A stretch of DNA of 64,000 nucleotides, taken from assembly GCF_000003815.2 (NCBI RefSeq), contig NC_049992.1:8368920-8432919 (forward strand). The letters are read 5' to 3'. Every line of letters begins with the position of its first letter. The stretch's first letter is position 1. Source of the DNA: Branchiostoma floridae (lineage: Eukaryota; Chordata; Leptocardii; Amphioxiformes; Branchiostomatidae). Made by a program: the position numbers and the translations under genes. The notes under the pieces are model-generated. The model worked only from the letters and a program-made list of their open reading frames with translations. It did no database searches and was not told the origin of the DNA. Positions 35,701-45,566 of the stretch are shown piece after piece.

Positions 35701-35951
35701 AATCTGCAAAGGAGGCTGGTGTTGTGCATTTGATGTTCAAAAATGTTAAGAAAGATTTGTTGAAAGAAACGTATGTCAATCAATCATTTTCATCTTTGAT
35801 TTAAGATGGTGAGACGCCTTCAGATGGCGACAACCCCGGAGACGGTGACAACCCTGGGGACGGGAACGACCCTGGGGACGGTGAGAACCCTGGAGATGGG
35901 GGCGATGACTACTATGACTACTATGATGACACTGATCCGGTCATTCCTTAA
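23782..35951 (+). CDS. secreted astacin metalloprotease with ShKT, PAN and discoidin modules
   Basis: Twenty exons: 23782-23911 (signal peptide [20 protein letters not shown]), gap-24446, 25180-25303, 25884-26059, 26527-26742, 27057-27095, 27675-27782, 28230-28367, 28825-28935, 29459-29573, 29968-30158, 30856-30976, 31671-31801, 32298-32406, 32719-32858, 33271-33447, 33932-34079, 34703-34901, 35242-35383 and 35806-35951. The catalytic domain (from RWPKGIIPY) has [17 protein letters not shown] for zinc and the SIMHY Met-turn with its Tyr ligand. Then follow an Asp-rich linker, two six-cysteine ShKT modules (27675, 28230), three six-cysteine PAN/apple-like modules of two exons each (29459, 30856, 32298), a Thr/Pro linker, a discoidin domain (33932-35383) and a DNPGDG/YDYYDD tail. 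Module borders are all phase 1. It is about 930 residues or more; part of the propeptide is lost in the gap. It is a zinc endopeptidase, likely secreted; the substrate is unknown. Confidence 0.93.
24226..24325. other. assembly gap of 100 N
   Basis: Exactly 100 N, a conventional unknown-size gap. It removes the 5' part of the astacin exon ending at 24446, and with it most of the propeptide, where an aspartate or cysteine switch would be looked for. Confidence 0.98.
24575..24633 (+). mobile_element. retroelement 3'-tail fragment
   Basis: GTGTGTTACGCCGAAGGGCG followed by GTTAAACCGGCTATATAGGT matches the tail family at 10201-10300 and 50723-50790. It lies in the astacin intron following the post-gap exon. 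Confidence 0.5.
24724..24743 (+). pseudogene. duplicated exon end with splice donor
   Basis: The 20 bases are identical to 24434-24453, the last coding bases plus donor (TGC|GTAAGTT) of the preceding astacin exon. They lie 290 bases downstream inside a larger degenerate duplication: AAGCACTAGTT, AATGAAGGTTAGACA and GCAGTTACTCAA each occur in two copies between 24470 and 25035. Confidence 0.75.
25337..25660. repeat. (GT)n-rich microsatellite tract
   Basis: Interrupted GTGTGTGT runs with CTCTCTCT and TGTCTGTC blocks in the astacin intron before the zinc-binding exon. Confidence 0.95.
25736..25800 (+). pseudogene. decayed duplicate of the astacin zinc-site exon
   Basis: This stretch, with its own acceptor (CTCGTTTCAG, ending 25735), repeats the first part of the functional exon at 25884-26059 with a period of 148 bases. 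It encodes [19 protein letters not shown], then Tyr where the real exon has the disulfide Cys. It diverges before the HExxH and runs into GT-rich sequence with no matching donor. It is an unused copy. Confidence 0.85.
28429..28562. repeat. TTTCAGAAAATATC and GATAAAGTATCTAA tandem repeats
   Basis: Short tandem units of about 14 to 17 bases lie about 60 bases after the second ShKT exon. The TTTCAG units resemble weak splice acceptors but lead to no open frame. Confidence 0.8.
30518..30699. repeat. about 41-base tandem repeat, 4 to 5 units
   Basis: Units share AATCAGAGACGTAATGACAA and GCGCTGGAAAT variants between the first and second PAN module exons. The repeated CCAATCAG resembles CCAAT boxes, but promoter function is not implied. 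Confidence 0.75.
31165..31223. repeat. interstitial telomere-like (CCCTAA)n
   Basis: CTAACCCTAACACTAACCC followed by AACCCTAATC and CCCTAACCCAAACCCTGAC form a degenerate telomeric-type array inside an astacin intron. Confidence 0.75.
31504..31533 (+). pseudogene. decayed duplicate of a PAN-module exon start
   Basis: TTTAG then ATACCGCTTCTTTAACTACG resembles the functional exon start at 31671 (ATGCCGCTCCTTCAACTACG) with a period of 167 bases. The flanking AAAGCTTACCC, GAGAAAAGACAAA and GAGTTTCACCGA also repeat. The copy reaches a stop after about ten codons and has no donor. Confidence 0.8.
31802..31803 (+). other. probable non-canonical GC splice donor
   Basis: The PAN2 exon ends GAAACCTGAAG|GCACGT. 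A GC donor here keeps phase 1 into the exon at 32298, exactly as at every other PAN module end. The nearest GT (31806) would give phase 2 and an immediate TGA after joining. Confidence 0.7.
33675..33890 (-). mobile_element. tRNA-derived SINE
   Basis: On the minus strand the head has A-box TGGCGTAGCGGGTAGAGTG and B-box AGTTCGATACCCG about 40 bases apart. A body with GACTACCTTTACCTCC and CTTGAGTGCAGTGCCAC follows and is shared with 19499-19640. It sits in the astacin intron before the discoidin exon. Confidence 0.75.
34140..34590 (+). repeat. minisatellite with ATTCAGCACCAGGGACAGGG core
   Basis: About nine units, spaced about 40 to 55 bases, occupy the intron between the two halves of the discoidin domain. 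Clear copies lie near 34141, 34228, 34268, 34309, 34386, 34516 and 34559. The core resembles an RE1/NRSE sequence and the minisatellite at 14789-15215. Confidence 0.9.
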
Positions 35952-36312
35952 GATGCAGTACCTTTACGTTAAGATTCTCAAAACATAGTCGTCCAGATAC
36001 GTTAAAAATTCTAGTATTTGAAAGCTAGCTATCGGAACTCAGGTCAGAAGAATGAGCCCCCCCCCCCCTTATGTCTGAATGGAACAGACCCTTTTCCCAC
36101 TCAGAGCTTTATAACCAATGGTCGGTGTAAGTTATAGTGTATTGGGAACAAGACGATATCATCAGTTGGAATTGTATGATGATATGCAGTAGGGAAATCA
36201 AACAACACATGGATGATTTGTAATGAACCAATTGTAGGGCATTTATGCCATGATAAATGAATGATATCTCTATACAGAAATGGTCTATACAGAAATTATT
36301 TGAGACATCTGG

Positions 36313-36318
36313 AATAAA
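36313..36318 (+). terminator. AATAAA, likely astacin polyadenylation signal
   Basis: First AATAAA downstream of the astacin stop codon (35949-35951), about 360 bases on, in AT-rich sequence. From here to 38327 no gene is seen, only AT-rich spacer and a GATA microsatellite. Confidence 0.5.
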
Positions 36319-37035
36319 TATATGATTTATACAAAAATTAAGTCATGATAACATTTTTAATAATTAAGAACATGGCTTTTATGTGTTATATTTACAGGAA
36401 ATCGTTTGATCTTTTTGTGATGAATTTAGTCGATTATGCTGTATTTGTTTATATTTCAAGACGCGTATATGTCGGTGATGACATGTGTGACAATTTCTTC
36501 ATTGTTTACAGATAGATGACATAAAATTATCTCTTAAACCTTATGTAGCCTACTTTATTTCATTACGATGCGACAGAGGGAGGTATATTGAAAAATAGGT
36601 AAATCGTAGCTTAAATATTTGAAAATGAAGATGTGTCAATCTCAGTACAATAAGCCCTTTGGGCATTTTTCAATAACGCAAATAAATGAATTTTGTCACG
36701 TATATGTCCTGTCGCCATTTTGTTTTTCATTTGTGATAAATAGCGTTCCCTCGCCATACTGGGTCTACATTACGGGTTTCTCGGGACCACGGACAGATGG
36801 GATAGCATGCTACCTTCCTCCTTCAAGTATCTTAAGAATTATGACATTGGCGTAGCTTTTGATACTCAATCAAAAATGTATCACAATCGAGCATAAAATG
36901 GCATAAATAACCAGTATTTCAGTGGTCAGATCGTCTGCGTTAAACGTATTTTGCCTTCTTCACATTATATAACGTTATATACATACATGTAGATAAATAG
37001 ATGGATACATATATGTAGGGAGAGAGACATGTAAA

Positions 37036-37075
37036 TAGATATAGATAGATATGGATAGATAGATATATACTTATA
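37036..37075. repeat. (GATA)n microsatellite
   Basis: Interrupted ATAGATAGATATGGATAGAT in intergenic sequence. Confidence 0.8.
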
Positions 37076-38327
37076 TAAGAATGACAATAAATGACCAAAC
37101 TTACTTTTTCTAGCATAAATAACACGTATGTTGGGTGGCCTGTCTGTTATTGGAACACATGAACCGTATATAGATAACGAAAAAATTTTGATGAATTGTC
37201 AATAATGCAAACAGATAGCTCTCCCGCTCCATGTACTGCCGCCAATCTTTCATCTATCATTTAAAGAAATGGGTTCGTAGATATTTATCCATGATACAAA
37301 TGTAATATACATATCATAACCTTTCTCACCCCATCAAATATCATGTAACTGTGAACCTCGGGTGGCTCTCTAATCCTTATTACAGGTGGTGATTGTTGTG
37401 AAAAAGATAATCACCACTCACACTTAGTCTAGTCTTTGGAAATCAATAAGCCCTTATTATTGTATCATAGACCGCGACTGTTGCCGATGCCGCGGTATTG
37501 GTGACATGTTTTACAATGTGAAACAATAGTATTTATTGCTAGTATCGAAGAATCCTAAATAGACACATTCAAAGGTTGTACTAAAGTTACTGGTAGGAAA
37601 CATAAAACAAAGCGTCATGTGGTTTGTCCTTACATACTTTACCGACCTGAGGTCGGTACCAGGTTAGTACATATTTCACCCCATATAACCCTGTCTAACA
37701 TTGCTTTATAGGGCCTAGGGGTCTGTTCTTGGAATCGAGAGCTGCCAGAAAAAAAGTAATTCAATTCCCTTCCAACATCTTCTTGATAATCTCGACTTGT
37801 TTGTTGAAAGCCAGAGATATGCCCGTGTGACTACCCTACGCCATATATCACCTTGTTAAAAATTAACGATAAGTTAATTACAACAGGCCACCTTTTTACA
37901 TTACAGTGGACAGTCAACTAACCGCAAGTAAATTTCAAGATGGCCGACTTCGGTGAACACTGTATCTGTCATACTGTGGTACGTTTGGGATAAAATTTGC
38001 TCGTTTTTGGAGTATCGGTGAACAATCGTGACCGGCGGTATGTCCAAAACGTGGATTGATTTCCAGGTCAAACTTTAAAAAAAAACATTAGTACGGATTC
38101 TACTGACATATGTTTATACTGAGCTTCACGTACGAAGTACGTTTTGCACTAAAGCTATAGGCCTTCCCCATAAAAGCTGTACAAATCAAGTCATAGATAT
38201 TTCTTAGCCTCCAAGTTTTCTTTTTTCTTTAAATTTCTTTTGACCAATTGCAAATCAGACCACTGGCAAGACCCCTTTCATAATTGTTTGGTTTTGTAGG
38301 CTGGAATAAGTGCATGTAGTCTTTAAA

Positions 38328-38928
38328 GCCCCCTTCACACGAGAGCACGAATGAGCCGGAATGCCGTCCGAATGAATTTTTTTTTCTATTCGTGGCAATT
38401 CCTTGCAATTCGTACTGTATTCTAAACATTCTTACTGCATTCGAGATATTCGTCCCCGTTTTTTTTGGCTGGCTCGAAAGTTTTTGACATGTTAAAAACT
38501 GTCGAGGTGCATTCGAAGTGGAGAAATGTCGAATGGCATTCGTAGTGGATTCTTAGTGTATTCTAACTATTCTAACTGCAGTCTGACCGCATTCTACGGC
38601 ATTCCAACATTATTCGAAACATTCTTATCTCATTCGATGGAGAATCGAAACGGCAAGCCACCTCGAATCCTGTCAGAATGTGGTCGAAAGAATATCTCGA
38701 ATGCCGTAAGAATGTCTAGAATGCACTACGAATTCCCAGGAATAGACAAGAATTTTCATTCTGACGGCATTCCGGCTCATTCCTTCTCGTGTGAAGGGGA
38801 TTTAATTATAAGGTCCATTTGGAATTCCCACCCGAATGGCCCCGAATGTGATACGAAGTTTGCAAATAATTCACTCCGGCTGGTTCGGCTTGATTCCTGC
38901 TAATTCGATTTCCATGTGAAGGCCCTAT
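38328..38928. mobile_element. ATTC-rich inverted-repeat element, family C copy 1
   Basis: The left sequence CCCCCTTCACACGAGAG..GAATGAGCCGGAATGCCGTC is inverted at 38761-38803. The inversion continues inward through CGTACTGTATTCTA-type sequence. The right end TTCCATGTGAAGGCCCTATA matches the right end of the element at 46307-46926. It looks composite, with one inverted-repeat unit joined to a family C end. Confidence 0.65.
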
Positions 38929-38989
38929 ACGTAATGATGATTTTATCAACCAGTTCACGATGTGAGAAGGGCGTTAGAGTACAGCACTA

Positions 38990-39171
38990 CTGTAAATGTA
39001 TTTAATTTCGCGGGGATTTAATTTCGCGGTAGTGGGGAAAAGAACTTTTCGCGGTGGTTCGCGGTAGCACCATGCACTGTAGTCTCTTACTGCCATGGAA
39101 AATGTTCGCGGTGGTGTTAAGTTCGCGATGAAGCGGCCACCGGTGCACCGCGAAAGTTTCTGCATTTACAG
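38990..39171. mobile_element. MITE with CTGTAAATG ends
   Basis: A 182-base element with CTGTAAATG / CATTTACAG ends, flanking TA (38988-38989, 39172-39173) and interior TTCGCGGTG repeats in both orientations. Typical Tc1/mariner-type MITE signature. From 39174 to 40020 no gene is seen. Confidence 0.75.
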
Positions 39172-40032
39172 TATCAGGTATAACGCCACTGGCATTTACA
39201 TGCGATTGAAAAACACAAATTTCCTACGTCATAGTACGACTGCGTCTCCATAACAACCAGATTAGCGGATAAGAATTGAAACCTTGGCCCCTGGTAATGT
39301 CGTTTCCAACTGAGGTAATCAAATAAGTCTGGTGGTGGTCTGTATTTCCTGATGTGATTAAAATTATATGCTTTGTCTCTCAAATATGCATGCAGACACG
39401 GAGGTCTATTAATAAGAAAGAACCCACGCCTTTGAAACGCCATAATTGAGTTATTTACTCTTAGAAAATGACGGCTAATAGAGCAAGCAGAAATAACAAG
39501 TTGTCTCAAAGGAATTCTATGATAGGTCAAACGTCACGTGACGGGATGCATTTACTGATTGATTCTGAAGTGTGAGCAGAAAAGCATCTACCCGTCATTT
39601 AGACTGACGTAGTTTTTGAACTGTTTATTTGTCTCTGTCAGAGAAAAAATGGAACTTGCGTTCTTTTACTTTCTATTAAATCTATGAAATAATGCCTTTT
39701 GCTTATTCAATGTTTTATGGCCTTAATTCTATTTACTAAAATCAATAATCTGAGGGTTTCGTAAGTTATAATTCATCTTTAGGAATAGGGCAAATCAAAG
39801 ACCGGACTTTTAAGGTTTATTGTTTTTGTCTGTTTCAGGAAGTTCAAACTTGTATTGTACATGTAACACACTAACAAAGTAATGCCGTTTTTATTTCACT
39901 ACGATTTTTTCTCTCATCATTGACACTCTCTATATCTCTAGTCTTCATACCATTGTTTTAAACCGTATTTTTTTTTATCAGCGTATCAACTGTACTGATG
40001 GAATTGACTAACAATTTACGGTGGTAGTGACT

Positions 40033-40082
40033 TTCCGGAAAGTATACATCACCACAGTTTATCAGAAGAGGACTTTCCGGAA
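40033..40082. promoter_or_regulatory. paired palindromic TTCCGGAA sites
   Basis: ACTTTCCGGAAAG occurs twice, 42 bases apart, within a short direct duplication that also repeats CACCAC/CGCCAC and GTTTATCAGA/GTTCATCAGA. Each is a back-to-back ETS-type site. They lie about 350 bases upstream of a CpG-containing block with a CRE. Confidence 0.45.
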
Positions 40083-40393
40083 AGAATATGTCGCCACGGT
40101 TCATCAGAGAGGGGAGGGCCTCGTCATTGCGTGCGAACTTGGCGGCCGCCGACAGCCTCCTGAATAAAACATCACTTCCCGATGAGATCTTCTCGTCTTA
40201 ATTCTACCCGACACGAGCGGAGAGTGTCTCGCCTTGCGGCCATCACCAAAGGGCCAAGATCACGGCAGAGGTCACCCGGTGCCACACCCGTGGAGACCAA
40301 CACAAACTTTCCTGGCTCTGAGATTTAAACAGTCCTTCATCGATCGCCAGAGTGCAAACGACCTGTAGACATGAAAGCGCTTCTGATGTAGGA

Positions 40394-40699
40394 TGACGTC
40401 ATACCCCCAGGGGGAGACACCCCACCCATCCGAGGGCAGCCCGTAACCCCTCTCATCACTGCTTAAAAGTGAAAGTGCGGGCACGTGACCGCCCGCTTGG
40501 GGTCCCAGGGTATGAATGTTTCATGGCGCTCTGTCGGTGGAGTGTGTGAGTGACGCGGTGAGCAGGCGTTCATCAGTGATGTGGGATTACAGCGGCGGAG
40601 ACGGCAGGGCTTTATTCCATTAGAGCCGGGGTTTAACACCGCTTCGGATCTCCAGCCGTACACTGACAGGGCTGAGGAGCATATGGTACCCGGATAAAG
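40394..40699 (+). promoter_or_regulatory. candidate promoter and noncoding exon
   Basis: A GC-rich, CpG-containing block contains the full CRE palindrome TGACGTCA (40394-40401) and the E-box GCACGTGAC (40481-40489). A segment ending ATAAAG|GTACGT, a good splice donor, lies at 40699/40700. It is on the same strand as the transporter start exon 12 kb downstream, so it may be that gene's promoter and first noncoding exon. Link inferred only. Confidence 0.4.
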
Positions 40700-41225
40700 G
40701 TACGTATTCGTTAAATCACCTGAAGTTTTCGTATCCACCAGGTAAGAAGGGGCCGTATTACGTATACTGGTTCTCAGCCCTGGCGTACATACAATTTATG
40801 TGTATAGATATCTATCGTCAGGAAATGTTGTTTTCTTTTGTAGGCCGCTCATATGGTACCCGAATAAAGGTACGTTTTCGTTAAATCACCTGAACTTTTG
40901 AATTCGTATCCACCAGGTAATACGAGCCGTAACACGTATACTAGTTCTCAGTCCTGGCGTACATACAATGTATCCGTACGTGTATAGACATCTATCGACA
41001 GGAAAATGTTGTTTTCTTTTGTAAGCCACTCGCGTGGTAAGGTACCCGGATAAAGGTACATCTTTGTTAAATCACCTGGAGTTTTCGTATCCACCTGGAT
41101 ATCAGCTGCCAGGTGTTACGAGCCGTATCACTTATACTGTTTCTCAGCCCTGGCGTACATACAGTACATCCGTAGGTGTATTAAGTTCAGGAAATGTTGT
41201 TTTCTTTTGTAAGCCGCGCGCGCGG
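40684..41225 (+). repeat. three tandem copies of a donor-containing segment
   Basis: Three units of about 170 to 186 bases share GGTACCCGGATAAAGGTAC, TTAAATCACCTGAAGTTTTC, CGTATCCACCAGGTAA, CCTGGCGTACATACA and GGAAATGTTGTTTTCTTTTG. The ATAAAG|GT donor sequence recurs at 40700, 40870 and 41056. Confidence 0.9.
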
Positions 41226-41892
41226 TGTTGCGAATTGTCGTAAGCCTGTACCTGGCGCAAAACATTAGAAAGGATTTAGCGAAGTGCTTAAGTGATGACT
41301 GCTGTAGATACGTACGCTTTCCTGACAGCTTGATGGGTTGTAGGCTTGAAAAACTCCCGAGGGGTGGTTAGAAATTATGGGATTCTCTGGGCGTTGAAAG
41401 TGGTTTTAAACCCTTCTTGTTGGCTATTTTGGATCTTTGGATCCGTTAGCGCTAGAAGAGAAGGAAGCAGCCTTCGTTTGGTTGAGCTCGAGTCTCATGG
41501 TGACTGTATGGGACCTTCTCTGACCATTGTTATATCCTAAAAAGGTAATACTTCCACAGGGCGACCGTCAGCATTCGGTCAAAGTTGTGAGTCACTTCCG
41601 TCCTTGTACATGTAGTCACTGTGGTGTTGTAGGTTTTGTGAACTAGTAACCTACGAGCATACATGTATGTGCGGATCCTGCCTATTAATAACTGTTTTAA
41701 GCCTGTTTTCGCAAAATTAAGTACAATTTTCTAGTATCGTTGTATCTAGGTGGAGCTGAGCCGTTAATAAGTGTAATGCGATAAAAGAGTACTAAATGTT
41801 GCAGAACAGGCGTGAACACTGACAATGATCTTAGATCTACTTGGAGATTAGGTTTTATGCAGCGACGCTTATCCTGTGGATTTCTAGCTATA

Positions 41893-42066
41893 GAGTTTTC
41901 AAGCTAATGGCCTCTATGCATTTGTCACGGTTGTCCGTTTTAGTGTGGAGACTTATACACAAGGCGTTGTAAAAAGTTCTCTTCCTCAGAGCCTGTTAAT
42001 GTGTATTCTGAAAGCTAAAGAAAGTACAAAGGATGTCTTTTCATTCGCTTGTCGATGTTTTTTTCG
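41893..42066. repeat. dispersed duplication, copy 1
   Basis: Shares GCTAATGGCCTCT, TTTTAGTGTGGAGACT, CTTCCTCAGAGCC and TTCTGAAAGCT with 42700-42875, about 807 bases away. No coding frame. Confidence 0.8.
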
Positions 42067-42699
42067 CTACAGCGAGTGGGAAGGCGATTTTTCACATTTA
42101 TCCGGTGGATGTGGTACCATACCTTGTTAATTGCTGGTTCGATGTCAATTGCATTTAGATCGTTTCGGAGCAGGCAGTGCGTTAACTGGGCGTACAGTAT
42201 TTTTAGACGGTAAAGTTGTTGCATATCTCGTTTAGATAATAGTGATAAGTTCATTGCAAATTTAAATTATTGCTAGAGGGCTTATTGCAAGTGACATGAA
42301 AGGGGACAGACAAATAGTAATGTGTCTTAAAAATTCATTCGAACAATTACAAGCATCACATTTTTAGATAATGAAATAACATGGTAGCAAATAGTATTTT
42401 TCAAAATGTATTCACGGACAGTTTTCGTGATAAAGTCAAAACAAAGAACCATTATGATTTTGCTGGCTTTTGTTTTGTAAGAAAACCATTAAAATGTCAA
42501 TCTGTCAAATTGGAAAAACATAACATCTTCATGGATTCCCAGAATCGCAGAAAGCACACAAGCCAAAGTAGCTTTTGACTTCAGAAGAAAATGTACCGCG
42601 TAGAATATGTGATGGTATATTTACATCCAATACCAAAAGATAAACGCCAGCAAAGCTAGGTAAGTCATTTAAGTGCTTTCTTCACACAGTGACGCACTG

Positions 42700-42875
42700 G
42701 GAGTTTCAGGCTAATGGCCTCTGTGCATTTGTGCAGTCCGAGGCGTTTTAGTGTGGAGACTGATATGTTGTTAAGGATACACAACTTATCTTCCTCAGAG
42801 CCCGTTAATGTATCTTCTGAAAGCTCAAGAAAGTACAGAGGAGGTCTTTCCCTTTGCTTGAGCTCGCCTGTGATT
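42700..42875. repeat. dispersed duplication, copy 2
   Basis: Second copy of the segment at 41893-42066. Between and after the copies, to 43600, no gene is recognised. Confidence 0.8.
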
Positions 42876-43660
42876 TTTTTTACCCGGCCAAATTGTTTAT
42901 AAGTAGGGTAATGTCGCCCGTCAGATCATCGATCAAAGATTCTTGTCTACAATTACGCGTGTCCAGAACGATCATCATTGCCGAAACGCATTAGGACAGG
43001 ATAAGATAAAAGCGAAAATGTCTTTGATTGTTCAGGTAGTAATGGTGATGAGGACTTCCTTCCTCTCGGTTCTTGGGCCCTTAAATCTTCTCTTTAAAGA
43101 TGATTGGAAGGTGCTGCTTTTTAGCTGCCTACGCCATCCTCCTACTGCTTACCAATGTGCTAACGAGGAGTCCGTGGCCTGGCTGCAGTACTGGCACGGA
43201 ACGATATGATTATGACCAATGTGTGAGGGTCAGCGATCACAAATCATGGACTGCAGATTTGAAAAACATTCTTGGGGAATTTTCAGATGAAGCACTCTGT
43301 GGCATTGAAATGTTTGTAGTGTACAGTAGTTGCTGAGTTCGCTTTCCCCCATTTTCTTTGTTGATCTAGGGTTGGAATGCTTGTAGGGTAGTTACTGCAG
43401 CGCTTGCTTTTCCCCTTTTCTTATCAGGTTTTACTGTGTGGATCACTCCCTACGGTTTGTTATTATAGTTTTTTTTTTTTAAATTTCATTATGTGCTTCT
43501 CGGAAGCGTCCAATGATGAAGACTTGGTGAAATCCACACTGACAACAGAGCCTATCTACACACCCTAAAGCTCCATGATGACAAATGCAACAACAACTCA
43601 CTTTGATCCCCTCACGTTCCACAGTCCATTATGGGGCGATGCCGGCGCCGATTTTACCTC

Positions 43661-43690
43661 GTTACCATGGCAACCGTGGCTTTATAAGCC
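43661..43690 (+). promoter_or_regulatory. perfect RFX X-box next to a TATA-like box
   Basis: GTTACCATGGCAAC (43661-43674) is a perfect palindromic X-box as bound by RFX factors. TTTATAAG follows about 8 bases downstream, then a CpG-containing stretch ending in CAG|GTGACG near 43817. It could be an isolated promoter or alternative first exon; no transcript evidence is available. Confidence 0.35.
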
Positions 43691-44358
43691 CCACATTCCA
43701 TTCAGAGGAGTAGGGGGAGTAAAGGTCCCGGATGGTGCGTGCTGCCCCACTTGATCTCGCGATAATAGATGAGACCCGGCGTGACCTCATGCACGCTAGC
43801 CGGCAGGGTCAAACAGGTGACGATCAGAAAAAAAAAAAGTGCTGTCCAAAAAGTTCATATATGGATTTGCTTTGCGTGCTAAGTACCCTGTATTAGATGG
43901 CTCGCTTGTTTCGTAGAATTTCAATGAATCTTTGTAAAATATGGAATCCGCGTAGATTTTTTTATTTTATTTTTTTTATTCACATTTATTTAACGACGAT
44001 TTGACAAAAAGCAAAGTTGCTTATCTGAGTCTTCTCCTCTTACACATGACAAAAATAAGGACACAAATACAAAATAACGAACACTAAATAACATAGTCAA
44101 AAGATAATGATAACGACGTGAAAATAAACAAGGAATCAAGTAACAGAGTGAACGTGCAGCTGGTTTACAAACTTAGGAATAATAAAATAAGGCTATATAA
44201 TCAACTAAAACTAAAAACGACCTGTCTGTTGGATGAACTTAAATACAGCATCAAATAAAAGACAATTTTGAATGGGAGATAAGAGTGCATTTCCCCTAAG
44301 TAGAGTTGAACATACAATATTTTCAGTGGTGTGTCTTGGGTCAAATGGTAAGATTAAC

Positions 44359-44489
44359 TCTACCAGACTCAGGGTCGCCGGAAAACAGTAGAAATGGAAC
44401 AAATAGAGGAGTTAGTCGGCCAGAGGAGTATAGCAGGACTCTATTTGTTCCATCTCTACGGTTTTCCAGCGACCCGTAGTCTAGTAGAG
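44359..44489. mobile_element. foldback element, family B copy 2
   Basis: Arms of about 51 bases begin TCTACCAGACTCAGGGTCGC and are inverted on the right, with GTAGAAATGGAACAAATAGAG at the inner ends. The inner arm matches 13474-13654. Noncoding; no gene is seen from 43820 to 46300. Confidence 0.8.
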
Positions 44490-45544
44490 ACAAACCTAGC
44501 ATGTGAATGGATTCGGAATAGCAAGAAGTTGTACAATTTAGGGGAAGTGAACAATCGATATGTCGAGAAATCCCGTCAACACCCTCATTACAACTTCAAA
44601 TTTCCCCTGGGCGGTCTTCCTACTTACTTTTAGCAACGCACACACCAATCAAATTATCCTTTTTACATCCATGTGGTTTGAAAATGCAGCGTGTGCAATC
44701 GGAAAAATACATCCCGTTTTCTACCTCCATTCTTTTGCTGTTGAGAACTGTGTCCAAAATGGTGCTTTGCTAAACTACGGAGTACCTCATGTATAGTATG
44801 CTTCATGAGAATATAGGAAAGATCTAAAAGATGTTAGACTGACATATTAAGGAGCTCCTGTTCACTATCACAGTACGTCTCTCTTCTTCATCTTGTCGTA
44901 CCTTGGCCTTACAAGCAGCTGGAAATCGGTTTATTTCGCTTCATCGCAGTAACCCAATTTGAAAATAACCAATATTTCCCTAGCTCATCTCTCGTTGCAA
45001 CTACACCACAAATCATCATTTATCTTACAAAATACCCCTTGGATATTTTGCCAGTAAATTTTCTGCAGATCGCTACATCAGATCCTACCTTTCCTAGATG
45101 ATATGCCTCCAGTCCTGTGTATTAAGGGTTTATTAGAATGGTACGCTGAAAACCGACAAAACAAAGCTCCAGGGAAAATATTCCATTTTGAATCACAGCT
45201 AGGAGACATTCTTTCATCCATTTGATACCATGACGTTAGAGAAAGCGTGCGACTTGTAAGAGGACCCTCTGGAAATAGGACGGGACTGAAGATAACAGAT
45301 CAACAAGGAAGAATTGAACACTTGAACACTGTGCCTGCCTCTTCTCTGCCTTGCAAAGGTGTATTCACCTTCCTGCAGTGGACGAAATCTGCCATATAGA
45401 AAACAATTCTGTAGCATCGTTGAAGAGGTTCCTCAGTCACGTATGAATACAGTTAATCCAATTTTCTTCAATCAATTCTGTAGCAAGGTTGAACTGCAGA
45501 CTTTAAAACAAAGGGGAAATTGGGCGTACCCAAATTTGTAAATG

Positions 45545-45566
45545 TTTGTTTGTTTGTTTGTTTTGT
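45545..45566. repeat. (TTTG)n microsatellite
   Basis: Five to six TTTG units. Confidence 0.85.
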
